Assembly: GCA_947643415.1 (NCBI GenBank)
Contig: CANRWA010000022.1
Span: forward strand, 1 to 57,784
Length of the DNA stretch: 57,784 bases
Origin: an uncultured Clostridia bacterium
Lineage (GTDB): Bacteria; Bacillota; Clostridia; Lachnospirales; Lachnospiraceae
Reading direction: 5' to 3'
The notes under the pieces are model-generated. The model made no database searches and was not told the origin of the DNA. It was given only the letters and a program-made list of their open reading frames with translations. Shown piece by piece: positions 1-7,683 of this stretch (within the stretch, counting starts at the first letter, position 1; each line of letters opens with the position of its first letter). A program made the position numbers and the translations under genes.

Positions 1-48
1 TTTTTCTTATTGTTTTTCTTATTGTTTTTCTTATTGTTTTTCTTATTG
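1..48. repeat. 12-bp tandem repeat, four perfect units
   Basis: The unit TTTTTCTTATTG is repeated four times from base 1, followed by a degenerate fifth unit (49-60). It lies inside the start of a minus-strand gene where each unit encodes KKNN. The unit is a multiple of three, so copy-number change would alter length without breaking the frame. The array may continue beyond the window edge. Confidence 0.9.
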
Positions 49-80
49 TTTTTCTTTGAATTCTCTTCTTGCGTTTCCAT
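1..80 (-). CDS. 5'-end of a Lys/Asn-repeat protein gene, cut by the window edge
   Basis: A strong ribosome binding site (GGGAGG, seven bases before the ATG at 78-80) opens a frame that starts METQEENS and then reads KKNN four times plus KK before leaving the window. The repeat is encoded by a perfect 12-bp tandem unit, so the amino-acid period is four. The gene lies 36 bases after the stop of the membrane-protein frame at 117 and on the same strand, so it is probably the next gene of that operon. Only 26 codons are visible. The function is unknown: a low-complexity, very basic and polar N-terminus could be a cytoplasmic head before a membrane or enzymatic domain. The coding assignment rests on the ribosome site and the in-frame repeat. 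Confidence 0.6.
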   Translation of the reverse strand, partial: METQEENSKKNNKKNNKKNNKKNNKK

Positions 81-116
81 AGTCTTTCCTCCCGATATCA
101 TCAGTTTTTTATTTAA

Positions 117-1181
117 TCATTTTTTCATACTCTTAAATAGCTCCACAAAAAAATTACAAAACAAACGAAATGGTGCAAAAATGCCATCCACAAAATCTCC
201 TGCCAGCTTATATGCATTTTTTTTGATTTTTTTCTTTAATTTTTTTGCCTTTTTATCATTATTGTTTAATATCACTAACAGAAGATAATACATAATCGCA
301 TACCAGAGAAGTGCAATAACAGGAAATGCAAAATAACGAAAAACATTCCCCGCCACCCCAATTGCTGTCTCCTCAGTAAAATCTATCTTTGCATAGATAT
401 ACCAAGAAATAATTGATAAGATCAATGTGAAAAAAGCACTGATCCCATGAATACCATAAATATATGTATTGCTTTTCTTCTCCTGCTCCATACTTTCTAT
501 TTCTTTTATCGTCCTTACAATATATATTCCCATCTGGCACAGGACAAAAATCACCGCAACAGCAAACACAACTGCCAAAGCAATCATTATTATAATCTGC
601 GGAAGGACATCAGAAAGATCACCTGATTTCTGCTGTGAAGCCTGAAACCTCTGCAGGAAAAAGATGAGTACGATACATAAAACAAGGAGACAGGCAGCAA
701 TATAACCATATAAAAATATCCTGTGCCCCTTCTTCATATCTTTCATATACTCCTTCCATACTTCGGTATTCCGAATATGAAAATGAGGAAGATTACGAAT
801 GGCTTTTACTAATACTGTTAAGAGAAGAAGAACAACAAGGATTGCCGCCAACAACGGAAGAACCTGTAAAATAATATGCACCGCTGCTGCAAAATCGGAA
901 CCACCAAAAGCATCTATCAGTTTTTCAAGGATAAAAACAATTAAAATTGTTCCCCCAACAGATACAAGAATAAATTTTAACAATGTCTTTGAATCCCTGA
1001 TAATCATTTCTTTTATTTTCTGATAATTCAAATTCCACAAGACAAATCCCAATACAGCCATAATAAAAAGCATTACAATATAAATGGAATATTTATGAAA
1101 AATACCCTCTTCTTCCCCTATGCTATAGAACACAGGAATCATACCCCATATGCAGCCCCCTGCATTGATCCACATAATCAT
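117..1181 (-). CDS. Multi-pass membrane protein, 3' portion (frameshifted from the upstream frame)
   Basis: The product has about seven hydrophobic segments of membrane-span length and a Lys-rich cytoplasmic-looking stretch near the end (LKKKIKKNAYK). I do not recognise the family. The ATG at 1181 has no ribosome binding site. The same frame is open upstream to about 1285 with no ATG, and reads another hydrophobic helix there (YLFLLILIAVLIHCKRK). This joins smoothly to the C-terminus of the preceding gene (1226-1882) if one T is added to the T7 run near 1236-1242. The two frames are therefore most likely one gene of roughly 590 codons split by a single-base frameshift. Alternatives are a real two-gene arrangement or a sequencing error. 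Stop is TGA at 117-119. Confidence 0.6.
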   Translation of the reverse strand: MIMWINAGGCIWGMIPVFYSIGEEEGIFHKYSIYIVMLFIMAVLGFVLWNLNYQKIKEMIIRDSKTLLKFILVSVGGTILIVFILEKLIDAFGGSDFAAAVHIILQVLPLLAAILVVLLLLTVLVKAIRNLPHFHIRNTEVWKEYMKDMKKGHRIFLYGYIAACLLVLCIVLIFFLQRFQASQQKSGDLSDVLPQIIIMIALAVVFAVAVIFVLCQMGIYIVRTIKEIESMEQEKKSNTYIYGIHGISAFFTLILSIISWYIYAKIDFTEETAIGVAGNVFRYFAFPVIALLWYAIMYYLLLVILNNNDKKAKKLKKKIKKNAYKLAGDFVDGIFAPFRLFCNFFVELFKSMKK

Positions 1182-1225
1182 AGATAAATGATTTTCTTTT
1201 CTTTTGCAATGAATTAGTACTGCAA

Positions 1226-1882
1226 TCAGGATAAGTAAAAAAAGGTAAAAAATGTCAATGCTATTCTTTCCTTTATAAGGGGCATTCCTTCAACTATATT
1301 AAAGCCCTCTATTCCTGCATAATTCATGAGAAGTCTGATTTCATGCAAAATGATAAGACAAAGGAATGAATAATTAAGAAAGGGATCTTTATTTCCAAAT
1401 ATAGAAAATTTCTTGGATTTTTTTCTATGCTTGATCAAGAACACGTCTATTAATATAAAAACAAATAAAATTACATAAAAAATAATAATCTTCCTATATT
1501 CCAAACTATGCTGCCAGATATCTGCCCAGTTCTCTGACAGCCACTCGAAGCATTGTTTCAGATAATATACCAGGGGCAGCGCTGTCAGTAAAGAAAAGAG
1601 CTGTGTCAGCATATTCTGTATGTATCTCCCATGTGATCTCTTAAAGCTTAAAACTGTAGCAAAAAAAAGAAGGGCGGCGATAATCTCCAAAGCCAGGCAA
1701 ATTGTCCCATCCTGGGTAATTTCGTGAAAAATTTCCTGTATTTTATTATCCCTCCGGTCTTGCAGGAGATTATTGCCGCCATCCCATAATATAGCAATCA
1801 TTACCAAAATATAATGGATAACCATAATTATAATAGAAAAAGCACATAAAACGGTTACTTTTTTCTCTGATTCTTCTTTCAT
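1226..1882 (-). CDS. Multi-pass membrane protein, 5' portion, prematurely ended by a frameshift
   Basis: This frame starts with MKEESEKK and an AAAGGATC-like ribosome site about seven bases before the ATG at 1882. It carries five predicted membrane spans (about residues 10-33, 62-79, 90-110, 130-150 and 170-187). It ends abruptly in a hydrophobic run (LTFFTFFYLS) just after a T7 tract. Adding one T turns the end into LTFFTFFLLILIAVLIHCK and continues into the frame that forms the 117-1181 product. The gene stands 206 bases downstream of the Big_2 protein gene on the same strand. No family was recognised. Its position suggests a membrane partner for the upstream secreted proteins, which is inference. 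Confidence 0.6.
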   Translation of the reverse strand: MKEESEKKVTVLCAFSIIIMVIHYILVMIAILWDGGNNLLQDRRDNKIQEIFHEITQDGTICLALEIIAALLFFATVLSFKRSHGRYIQNMLTQLFSLLTALPLVYYLKQCFEWLSENWADIWQHSLEYRKIIIFYVILFVFILIDVFLIKHRKKSKKFSIFGNKDPFLNYSFLCLIILHEIRLLMNYAGIEGFNIVEGMPLIKERIALTFFTFFYLS

Positions 1883-2088
1883 ACAATGATCCTTTCATCT
1901 ATATGTATTGCACAAATTATTTTTTCTATTTATCTGTCCACACCAGAATGTCACAAATAGCGGTGTTTGTTCATTAGGCAAAAGTTTAAATCATAGAACC
2001 TCTATAATGATATGTCCAACGGCCTGCTGCCAAAAAATGACCGTAAGCACCTTCAACATTACTTTTTCAATGCCTCATACGGCATTTT

Positions 2089-2901
2089 TTATTCAAAAAC
2101 TTGTAAAGTGGTGTAAGCTTCCAGCTTCCCTTCTTCTTTTGTTTGGATTATATTATAGATCTCTTCTCCAGGATTACATCCTTTACCAAAGCTTCCTGTT
2201 TCTCCATAATCAAAACGATATGATGTATTCTGGTATATAAATTCTCTTGCCCCTAACAGGCAAATATTCCTTTTTTCTCCATTTTTCATATGTATTATAA
2301 TATTCCCATAGAAACCATATCGTTCTTCTGTCGGTTTTGATTCTATCTCCTCCATCTCTGCTAAAACAGAATAAATGAGGGATATTCCATATTGATCTGT
2401 AAATTCTTCCATGTCATCTTGGAAAGACTTCAATTCGATCTTACTGATCTGCTTCTGTATCTCCTCTGTAAACAGATCATTCTTATATTTGATCGATATT
2501 CCCTGATTTTCTGATTCTGATATAACCTGAACTTCACAATCAAAAGAAAGGTCACCAATTTCTGCTGTTACTAATGTTCTTCCCTGGCTCTGGGCTTTGA
2601 CATTCCCGATCGCATCAACTACTGCTACCTCTTCATTCGAACTGTTCCAACTAACTTTCTCATTCATTGCAGTCTGAAACTCATCTTCTTTCATGATGTG
2701 ATACATTCCATCTGGTTCTATTTTTAAAGGATATTGCATCCCCACCCGAAGACAGAGTTCCTGGCGGCTAATCTCTAACTCTCTCAAAGAAATACCTGGA
2801 AATACATCATCTTTTCCATCTTTCAAAAACCATATGACAGAAAAGAAAATAATTCCAATGGTAACGATACATGAAACGACAATTATCGAGATTTTTTTCA
2901 T
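2089..2901 (-). CDS. Membrane-anchored protein with a Big_2 (Ig-like) domain
   Basis: The chosen start (MKKISIIVVS, 2901) follows the stop of the protease gene by 25 bases and gives 270 residues. A longer frame upstream would overlap that gene. Residues 3-25 form one membrane span, so the rest is probably outside the cell. A Big_2-like segment covers about residues 60-135, with the typical WNSSNEEVAVVDAIGNVKA stretch followed by T-V-T-like and C-containing strands. Big_2 domains are Ig-like modules common on Firmicute surface proteins. The C-terminal half (about 140-270) contains YGFYGNIIIHMKNGEKR and has no recognised family. It is probably co-transcribed with the cysteine protease. A direct role is unknown. 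Confidence 0.75.
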   Translation of the reverse strand: MKKISIIVVSCIVTIGIIFFSVIWFLKDGKDDVFPGISLRELEISRQELCLRVGMQYPLKIEPDGMYHIMKEDEFQTAMNEKVSWNSSNEEVAVVDAIGNVKAQSQGRTLVTAEIGDLSFDCEVQVISESENQGISIKYKNDLFTEEIQKQISKIELKSFQDDMEEFTDQYGISLIYSVLAEMEEIESKPTEERYGFYGNIIIHMKNGEKRNICLLGAREFIYQNTSYRFDYGETGSFGKGCNPGEEIYNIIQTKEEGKLEAYTTLQVFE

Positions 2902-2926
2902 CTTTTCTAAACACCATCCTTTAATT

Positions 2927-4105
2927 CTATTTAGTAGATATTGATCTGCAGTAGCAAGCGGCATCCGTAGTATATGGTGTTGCAATAGTTGTAAAAACAA
3001 TATCTGTCCCATTACGTAATGTCATAGACATGCCGCCCTTGCCATTATTGAGCGCGGAATCCCATATCATTAGATAATGATTTGTACCCACATCCCTATA
3101 ACCATAGACCGTGACAGCATGACCGGCACCAATATAAGAATTTTTCCCAGCAATTATTACAGGATATTTCTTTTCAATTGATTTTCTTATTACTCCTCTT
3201 TTGGGCGTATATCTGATATATTTATAATTTAATCCATACGTTGTTAATGCCTCGTTTATTACATCTATGTCTCTTCCATCATTATTTGCATAATTCAAGG
3301 CAACTAATATGTCACCAGCATCATAGTTCGTGCCTTTTCTATAATTAATGGCAGTAGCCGCTGATGCCGCCCAACAAAGAGGATTCTTCCCTGGTCCCTG
3401 CCCCTTTGCGTTATATAGTTTACAATAATAATACCCACCAGACTCTTTTCTAATCGCTGGTGAATATCCATATTTAATTTTTCTATTTTTTCTTTCTTCC
3501 TTTACATCTAATTTTCGTCTGTTTTTCATCGATTTTGCAATAATTCTTTTCTTATCATTATAAGCAATGTCTTTGAAATCACTTCCACTATCCTCTCCAC
3601 CCAAAACAACGCATTCTGAATCGCTTTCTGCAATAAAATTATCTTCAGATTGGTAAAACAAATAATCTTTATTTAGATAATTACAATCTGATAATTCTTT
3701 AGCCCAATCTTTATTTATAGTATAAGTCCAACCAGTAGTTGTATTTACCAAAGAAAGAATTGCTATAATATTATTATTCTTAATGTCAACTAAAGGATAA
3801 TAGAAACTATCTTCCTGATTATTCTGCTCCACATTATAGATAATAAAAGGTGTACCCAACTGTAATCTTTCTGCCACGTCTTTATCCACATCAAAATCAT
3901 TTTCACAAGTAATTAATAATTGTCGAATTGTTTCCATTTCCCCTTTTAAATATTGGGTTGCCTTTTTTGATAACTCTTCCTCTACAAACTTTTTATAATC
4001 AAGCTCCTTTCCTTCCTGCTGTGCATTAATTGTAAATGCAGGACTAAGAATATACTGCAACACTAACCCTATACTAAATAAAATGCAAGTAACTTTTTTC
4101 TTCAT
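2927..4105 (-). CDS. Secreted papain-like cysteine protease
   Basis: A signal peptide (MKKKVTCILFSIGLVLQYIL, cleavage near NAQQ) leads a 392-residue protein. About 210 residues that look like a propeptide come first. The catalytic half follows: the cysteine in PLCWAASAATAINY (about residue 245), the histidine in GAGHAVTVYGY, and an aspartate/asparagine region in LMIWDSALNNGKGG. These fit the C39-like/papain-like secreted peptidase fold (Peptidase_C39_2 type). The ribosome site AGGAGGTAATAAGTT overlaps the end of the 49-residue peptide frame, suggesting translational coupling. The whole unit sits behind the ECF-type promoter at 4297-4325. The substrate is unknown; processing of a surface or signalling protein made by the same cluster is an inference. 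Confidence 0.85.
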   Translation of the reverse strand: MKKKVTCILFSIGLVLQYILSPAFTINAQQEGKELDYKKFVEEELSKKATQYLKGEMETIRQLLITCENDFDVDKDVAERLQLGTPFIIYNVEQNNQEDSFYYPLVDIKNNNIIAILSLVNTTTGWTYTINKDWAKELSDCNYLNKDYLFYQSEDNFIAESDSECVVLGGEDSGSDFKDIAYNDKKRIIAKSMKNRRKLDVKEERKNRKIKYGYSPAIRKESGGYYYCKLYNAKGQGPGKNPLCWAASAATAINYRKGTNYDAGDILVALNYANNDGRDIDVINEALTTYGLNYKYIRYTPKRGVIRKSIEKKYPVIIAGKNSYIGAGHAVTVYGYRDVGTNHYLMIWDSALNNGKGGMSMTLRNGTDIVFTTIATPYTTDAACYCRSISTK

Positions 4106-4111
4106 AACTTA

Positions 4112-4261
4112 TTACCTCCTATATTTTTCCAACGATTTTGATATAAGTGACATGACTCCATAATTCAGTGTTCTTTTCGGTATATCACAACCATATGAAA
4201 AGAACGCTTTTTTATGTCTTTTCCTCTGTATGCCATCATACCATTGTACTCTTTCACACAT
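4112..4261 (-). CDS. Small 49-residue basic peptide upstream of the cysteine protease
   Basis: An ATG at 4261 follows a strong ribosome binding site (GGGGAGG, seven bases before it). The frame reads MCERVQWYDGIQRKRHKKAF, then about 29 more residues with SYGCDIPKRTLNYG and a basic end. Its stop overlaps the ribosome site of the protease gene. The ATG is exactly 36 nt from the -10 element of the ECF-type promoter, the same distance as the start of the I9-like gene at 12257 from its promoter. This argues that it is a true first cistron or leader peptide. It is strongly basic, has two cysteines and no signal peptide. No family was recognised. It could be a translated leader, a substrate peptide or a regulator. 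Confidence 0.5.
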   Translation of the reverse strand: MCERVQWYDGIQRKRHKKAFFSYGCDIPKRTLNYGVMSLISKSLEKYRR

Positions 4262-4296
4262 TCTTTCACCTCCCCATATTTATGTCTCTATATATA

Positions 4297-4325
4297 ATAA
4301 CGATTGAAACGGCTGAACTGGGACA
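4297..4325 (-). promoter_or_regulatory. ECF-type promoter for the peptide/protease operon
   Basis: On the minus strand the -35 element TGTCCCA (4319-4325) and -10 element CGTTAT (4297-4302) are separated by 16 bases. The arrangement, the spacer length, and the flanking TTTTTG and TATATATAGA sequences match the promoter at 12293-12321. The CGT-type -10 is typical of ECF sigma factors, and one is encoded at 12455-12988. The -35 box starts only seven bases after the stop of the BtrH-like gene. Confidence 0.75.
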
Positions 4326-4331
4326 AAAAAA

Positions 4332-5948
4332 TCATTTTTTCCCCTTAGACAATCTTTTCAACAGAATCATAGCAAAAACATGAATACTGGGATTCACTGG
4401 CAGGATAATCTTAACTGCCACATCATCTGGCATTTCCATCATCTGTCCATACAGGTACAAATCCTCCTTCATCCATTCATACCCGTCTTCCCGCTTATGT
4501 ATGCCACTTCCTTTCCAAACAACTGATTCTCCAAAACATGGTTCAGAAACATAATCTGTAAACTGGAACTCCTCTTCATAGTCCCTGCCGCTCCCTGACA
4601 CTATCTTCAAAACATCAGTGGAATTTCCAAACTCGGCTGCCCCGACAAGACAGAGGCGTGAATATCTGTCCTCTGGCACAGAAATCTCCTGTCCATCACA
4701 GGCTACATTGTCATTTCCCATGCCACCAACAGTTGTCAGCACAGCGGCAGTCCCTGGTACCCTGACCGCTTCATTCCCTTCTGTATCATCCAGCACATAA
4801 CAGTTTCCAACGGAAGAAAAATCCGCATCCAGCTTCCCTTCCTGCAGTCCGCTCTTTCGCAAAAATGCTTTGTTGTTCATAAACCTGTCCAGGTCAACCA
4901 CATAACCCTCTGCATCTATGCTGTCTCTGCCCGTAGTGTCCAGAGATTTAGTAAACATGGCAGATGAAACTCCCTCTTTTTCCTCTGCAATCCCTTTCGC
5001 CATCTCCTTCATATCATCTATGATAGAATACATTCTCTCTATGGTCCTTGTCCTGAGCGTATCATTCTCCCGTTTCATAAAATACAATTTGATCACTAAC
5101 TTTCTCGTCTGTTTCCATTTCACTGCTAAGTTCCAGAAACGCATTCCCTGTTCTTCCAGAAAAGGCGACCCACACTGCACTGCCACATATTTTATCACTG
5201 TTGCCATATTCTGAATGCTCTGGTTCATCTGGAGAAGAATCACAACAAGTGGTGAAATCCAGAAATCCGCATCTGATCTTACTTCCTCAAAAATATCTTC
5301 ACTACGGCTCATCTCATCCACAAAGTGGTACATGGAATCAAAATATCCTTCCCTTGCCATCCGCTGGAACATATTCCCCAGCTCTTCCCTGTACGTCTTC
5401 TCCAACGTATGGCATCTGTCCTCCTTTTCCACCTGCCTGGTCAGATACACTTCCTGAATACCTTTTCGGAACAAAGAATAAGGCAGCTCCAGTTGGTCTT
5501 TGTCAAAATAAGGGTCGGCACAAAGAAATCCTTTCCCATATTCCCCCTGTACAAGAAAACAATGTCCCGGTACAGCGTCGTACCGCTGAAACCCATCATC
5601 CCAGGGACACCAAAAAGGATTCAAAAGCAGTAAGACCGGCCTTTTCTGCCCCAGTTCCCTCTTTATCATCTTTATCAGGCTGTGTTTCCAAAAACAATCA
5701 CATTTATAGATGTGCAAACCATGGTATCTGCGCAGATTGTCAAAACGGTGCTGAAGCGATACTTGATAACGGCTGGCAAACCCCTGTATCCCCATCTGTT
5801 CCCTGATCTTATACCCACCAGCATACATCATCTCATAGTCACACTGGTAATATCCTGCCAGAGTAGAAATACAATCATCCAGACAAAAAAGAGCTGTCTC
5901 TTTCTCAATCCGGTCAACCTTCTTTAATTCCATCTCGATCTTTGTCAT
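4332..5948 (-). CDS. BtrH-like acyltransferase with C-terminal beta-sandwich domain
   Basis: The start at 5948 (MTKIEMELKK) has the ribosome site GGAGG and avoids overlap with the ligase gene, giving 538 residues. The N-terminal about 190 residues resemble the BtrH_N domain, a papain-fold acyltransferase. Candidate catalytic residues are Cys26 (CLDDCISTLAGYY), His129 (VPGHCFLV) and Asp145 (CADPYF). In butirosin synthesis BtrH moves an acyl group from its carrier protein onto an aminoglycoside. Here an acyl carrier protein and an ANL ligase lie directly upstream, so a similar transfer reaction is likely. About residues 345-525 look like a beta-sandwich of the sugar-binding type (GNDNVACDGQEI, YSRLCLVGAAEFGN). 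The acceptor is unknown. Without an export signal it should act in the cytoplasm. Confidence 0.75.
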   Translation of the reverse strand: MTKIEMELKKVDRIEKETALFCLDDCISTLAGYYQCDYEMMYAGGYKIREQMGIQGFASRYQVSLQHRFDNLRRYHGLHIYKCDCFWKHSLIKMIKRELGQKRPVLLLLNPFWCPWDDGFQRYDAVPGHCFLVQGEYGKGFLCADPYFDKDQLELPYSLFRKGIQEVYLTRQVEKEDRCHTLEKTYREELGNMFQRMAREGYFDSMYHFVDEMSRSEDIFEEVRSDADFWISPLVVILLQMNQSIQNMATVIKYVAVQCGSPFLEEQGMRFWNLAVKWKQTRKLVIKLYFMKRENDTLRTRTIERMYSIIDDMKEMAKGIAEEKEGVSSAMFTKSLDTTGRDSIDAEGYVVDLDRFMNNKAFLRKSGLQEGKLDADFSSVGNCYVLDDTEGNEAVRVPGTAAVLTTVGGMGNDNVACDGQEISVPEDRYSRLCLVGAAEFGNSTDVLKIVSGSGRDYEEEFQFTDYVSEPCFGESVVWKGSGIHKREDGYEWMKEDLYLYGQMMEMPDDVAVKIILPVNPSIHVFAMILLKRLSKGKK

Positions 5949-5973
5949 ATCTGCCTCCGTTCCTGGATGTCTG

Positions 5974-7383
5974 TCAAAAACGCATCCTATAATCCACTTT
6001 GCCATTATACTGCCGGGGAATTTCTTCTTTATTCCGTATCTCCATTACTTCCTGTCCCAATCCAATACCCTTTCCCAGTTTTACCAGATCCCCCATTCTT
6101 ATGTCTGCCTCCGGATAAAGATATATCTTTCTGTCATCAGACAGAACTGTAACTTCCTGTCCCCATATATCAAAAGCAGCTCTCTCCACGCCACTTAGAT
6201 CAATACGTTTTCCATAAATCTTGGCAAACCGGTTCATCCTGCCGTCTATATACAGATATCCATCCTCATCAAAGTGTCCTGTATCCCCTGTATGCAGGCA
6301 TCCCCCATTCACATCGCCCAGTGCCAGATCCTCCTTCTTCCTGGCATACCCCATACTCACATGCCCTCCCCGGCAGATAATCTCTCCCTCATGATCCGCT
6401 TCTATTATCCTATTTCCCTGCCTGTCTACAAGCTCCAGCTCCGAACCAGGAATGGCAATTCCCACACTGCCCGGTTTTTTAAGGCAATCCTGCCAGGGAA
6501 GATATGCGATCCGGGCGGTCGCCTCCGTTTGTCCGTACATAACAAAATACTGTTTCCCTGTCCTGGCTGCACTGCCTCCCCAGTGCATCTGCAAAGCTTC
6601 TGAAAGTTTCCCGCCGGCCACTGTCATGATCCGCAATTTTTTTAGGGAAGATATATTTATATTCAGTTTTTTCATGCACTGGTATGTATAGGGAACACCT
6701 GACAGCATCGTAACATTATACTGATCCATATGTTTCCAGAATGCCGGGCTGACGATGCTCTCTTTTGTCAGAAAAAGACTGCCTCCAGAATAAAGAATGG
6801 TATTGATAACAGACAAACCATATGTATAACCAAGAGGCAGGGATGTCACCGCCCTGTCATCCCTGGTAAGCTTCATATATTCACAGATCGATACTGTATT
6901 TGCATGCAAATTATGACGGCTCAGACGCACCAGTTGCGGATCTCCCGTAGATCCAGAAGTAGGGAGCAGAAGTGCCAGATCGGGATGAAGATTCCTGCAC
7001 TCTTCTCCTGTACATTCCAGAAGCACATAACCGAAAGAAGTAAATATAGCCCTGTAGCCAAACCAGTCTACGGCATTATTCTGATGCTGTTCCAGGGGCA
7101 GCCAGATATATTCCGGCTGGTACTCCTGTATAATAGAGCTGCCAAGCCTTGCCTGATCCCCAACTGGTATCAATATAGACACTATTCCACTGGCCAAACA
7201 TGACAGACAGGCAGTGAGACCAGCCATATTATTATCTGCAAAGATACATACCAACAGATCTGGCCGAATATAAGAAGCAAACTCCTTCTGCAACCGATCC
7301 AGGTCACCATAAGAGTAATAATCCCCCTGGTCTGTGATAACTGCTGGTAAATCCTTGTATTTCTTTAAATCCAGTAATGGCAT
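5974..7383 (-). CDS. ANL-superfamily acyl/aminoacyl adenylate-forming ligase
   Basis: 469 residues with the full set of ANL motifs. They are the ATP-binding loop LLPTSGSTGDPQLVRLS (about 138-154), MYGQTEATARIAYLP (about 280-294), the hinge region LHTGDTGHFDEDGYLYIDGR (about 367-386), and the C-terminal catalytic lysine in QYNGKVDY (Lys462). The enzyme should activate a carboxylic acid with ATP and load it onto a thiol. The carrier-protein gene lies 30 bases upstream and a BtrH-like transferase follows, so the carrier is the probable thiol acceptor. The start has the ribosome site GAGGGAAGGGAA. It is somewhat shorter than typical acyl-CoA synthetases, as is common for stand-alone A domains. 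Substrate specificity cannot be read from the sequence. Confidence 0.9.
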   Translation of the reverse strand: MPLLDLKKYKDLPAVITDQGDYYSYGDLDRLQKEFASYIRPDLLVCIFADNNMAGLTACLSCLASGIVSILIPVGDQARLGSSIIQEYQPEYIWLPLEQHQNNAVDWFGYRAIFTSFGYVLLECTGEECRNLHPDLALLLPTSGSTGDPQLVRLSRHNLHANTVSICEYMKLTRDDRAVTSLPLGYTYGLSVINTILYSGGSLFLTKESIVSPAFWKHMDQYNVTMLSGVPYTYQCMKKLNINISSLKKLRIMTVAGGKLSEALQMHWGGSAARTGKQYFVMYGQTEATARIAYLPWQDCLKKPGSVGIAIPGSELELVDRQGNRIIEADHEGEIICRGGHVSMGYARKKEDLALGDVNGGCLHTGDTGHFDEDGYLYIDGRMNRFAKIYGKRIDLSGVERAAFDIWGQEVTVLSDDRKIYLYPEADIRMGDLVKLGKGIGLGQEVMEIRNKEEIPRQYNGKVDYRMRF

Positions 7384-7413
7384 ATTTCCCTTCCCTCTTT
7401 TTTGTACATTGTA

Positions 7414-7683
7414 TCATCGGTTTCTGTATCGCTCCACGAATTCCACAAAAGCCCCTACTGTCTCAAATGCCTGCAGGCTCTCCTCTGAATCCCCGGAATC
7501 GAACCCAAATGTCTCCTCCGCTGCAACCAGAAGCTGCATCGTTGCAATCGAATCAAATTCCAGATCTTCAAACAAGCGGGTTCCTTCCGTTACTGTAACC
7601 GCAGAATCCGGCAATATTTCATGTATAAGACCTGTGACTTGTTCTAGGACAGAACCCATATCCTTAGCAATTTCTAAGTTCAT
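7414..7683 (-). CDS. Acyl/peptidyl carrier protein
   Basis: 89 acidic residues with the carrier-protein helix start DLEFDSIATMQLLVAAEE. Ser45 in FDS is the predicted 4'-phosphopantetheine attachment site. The ATG directly follows the stop of the preceding gene (GAGGGTTAAATG), with the ribosome site GGAGGG inside that gene's last codons. It is placed between two exported-protein genes and the ANL ligase that presumably loads it. It is not the housekeeping fatty-acid AcpP by context: no fab genes are nearby. It is a dedicated carrier for the acyl group handled by the BtrH-like transferase (inference). Confidence 0.92.
   Translation of the reverse strand: MNLEIAKDMGSVLEQVTGLIHEILPDSAVTVTEGTRLFEDLEFDSIATMQLLVAAEETFGFDSGDSEESLQAFETVGAFVEFVERYRNR

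Noticed and set aside
1..60. Tandem repeat as a CRISPR array
   Set aside because: Units are 12 bp and directly adjacent, without spacers, and they keep a reading frame.
2069..2086. Hairpin AATGCC/GGCATT after the Big_2 protein gene as its terminator
   Set aside because: The U-run follows on the plus strand, not on the minus strand where the gene is. There is no plus-strand gene that it could terminate.
4168..4383. A plus-strand reading frame and a similar one at 12181-12375 that share an LYIITIxxAExGQK-like peptide
   Set aside because: The similarity is explained by the duplicated minus-strand promoter sequence. There is no ribosome site on the plus strand, and the similarity ends at the promoter borders.
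5201..5806. Long plus-strand frames inside the BtrH-like gene and many similar ones across the window
   Set aside because: They lie opposite genes with recognised domains and ribosome sites, show no family features of their own, and reflect the base pattern of the true coding strand.
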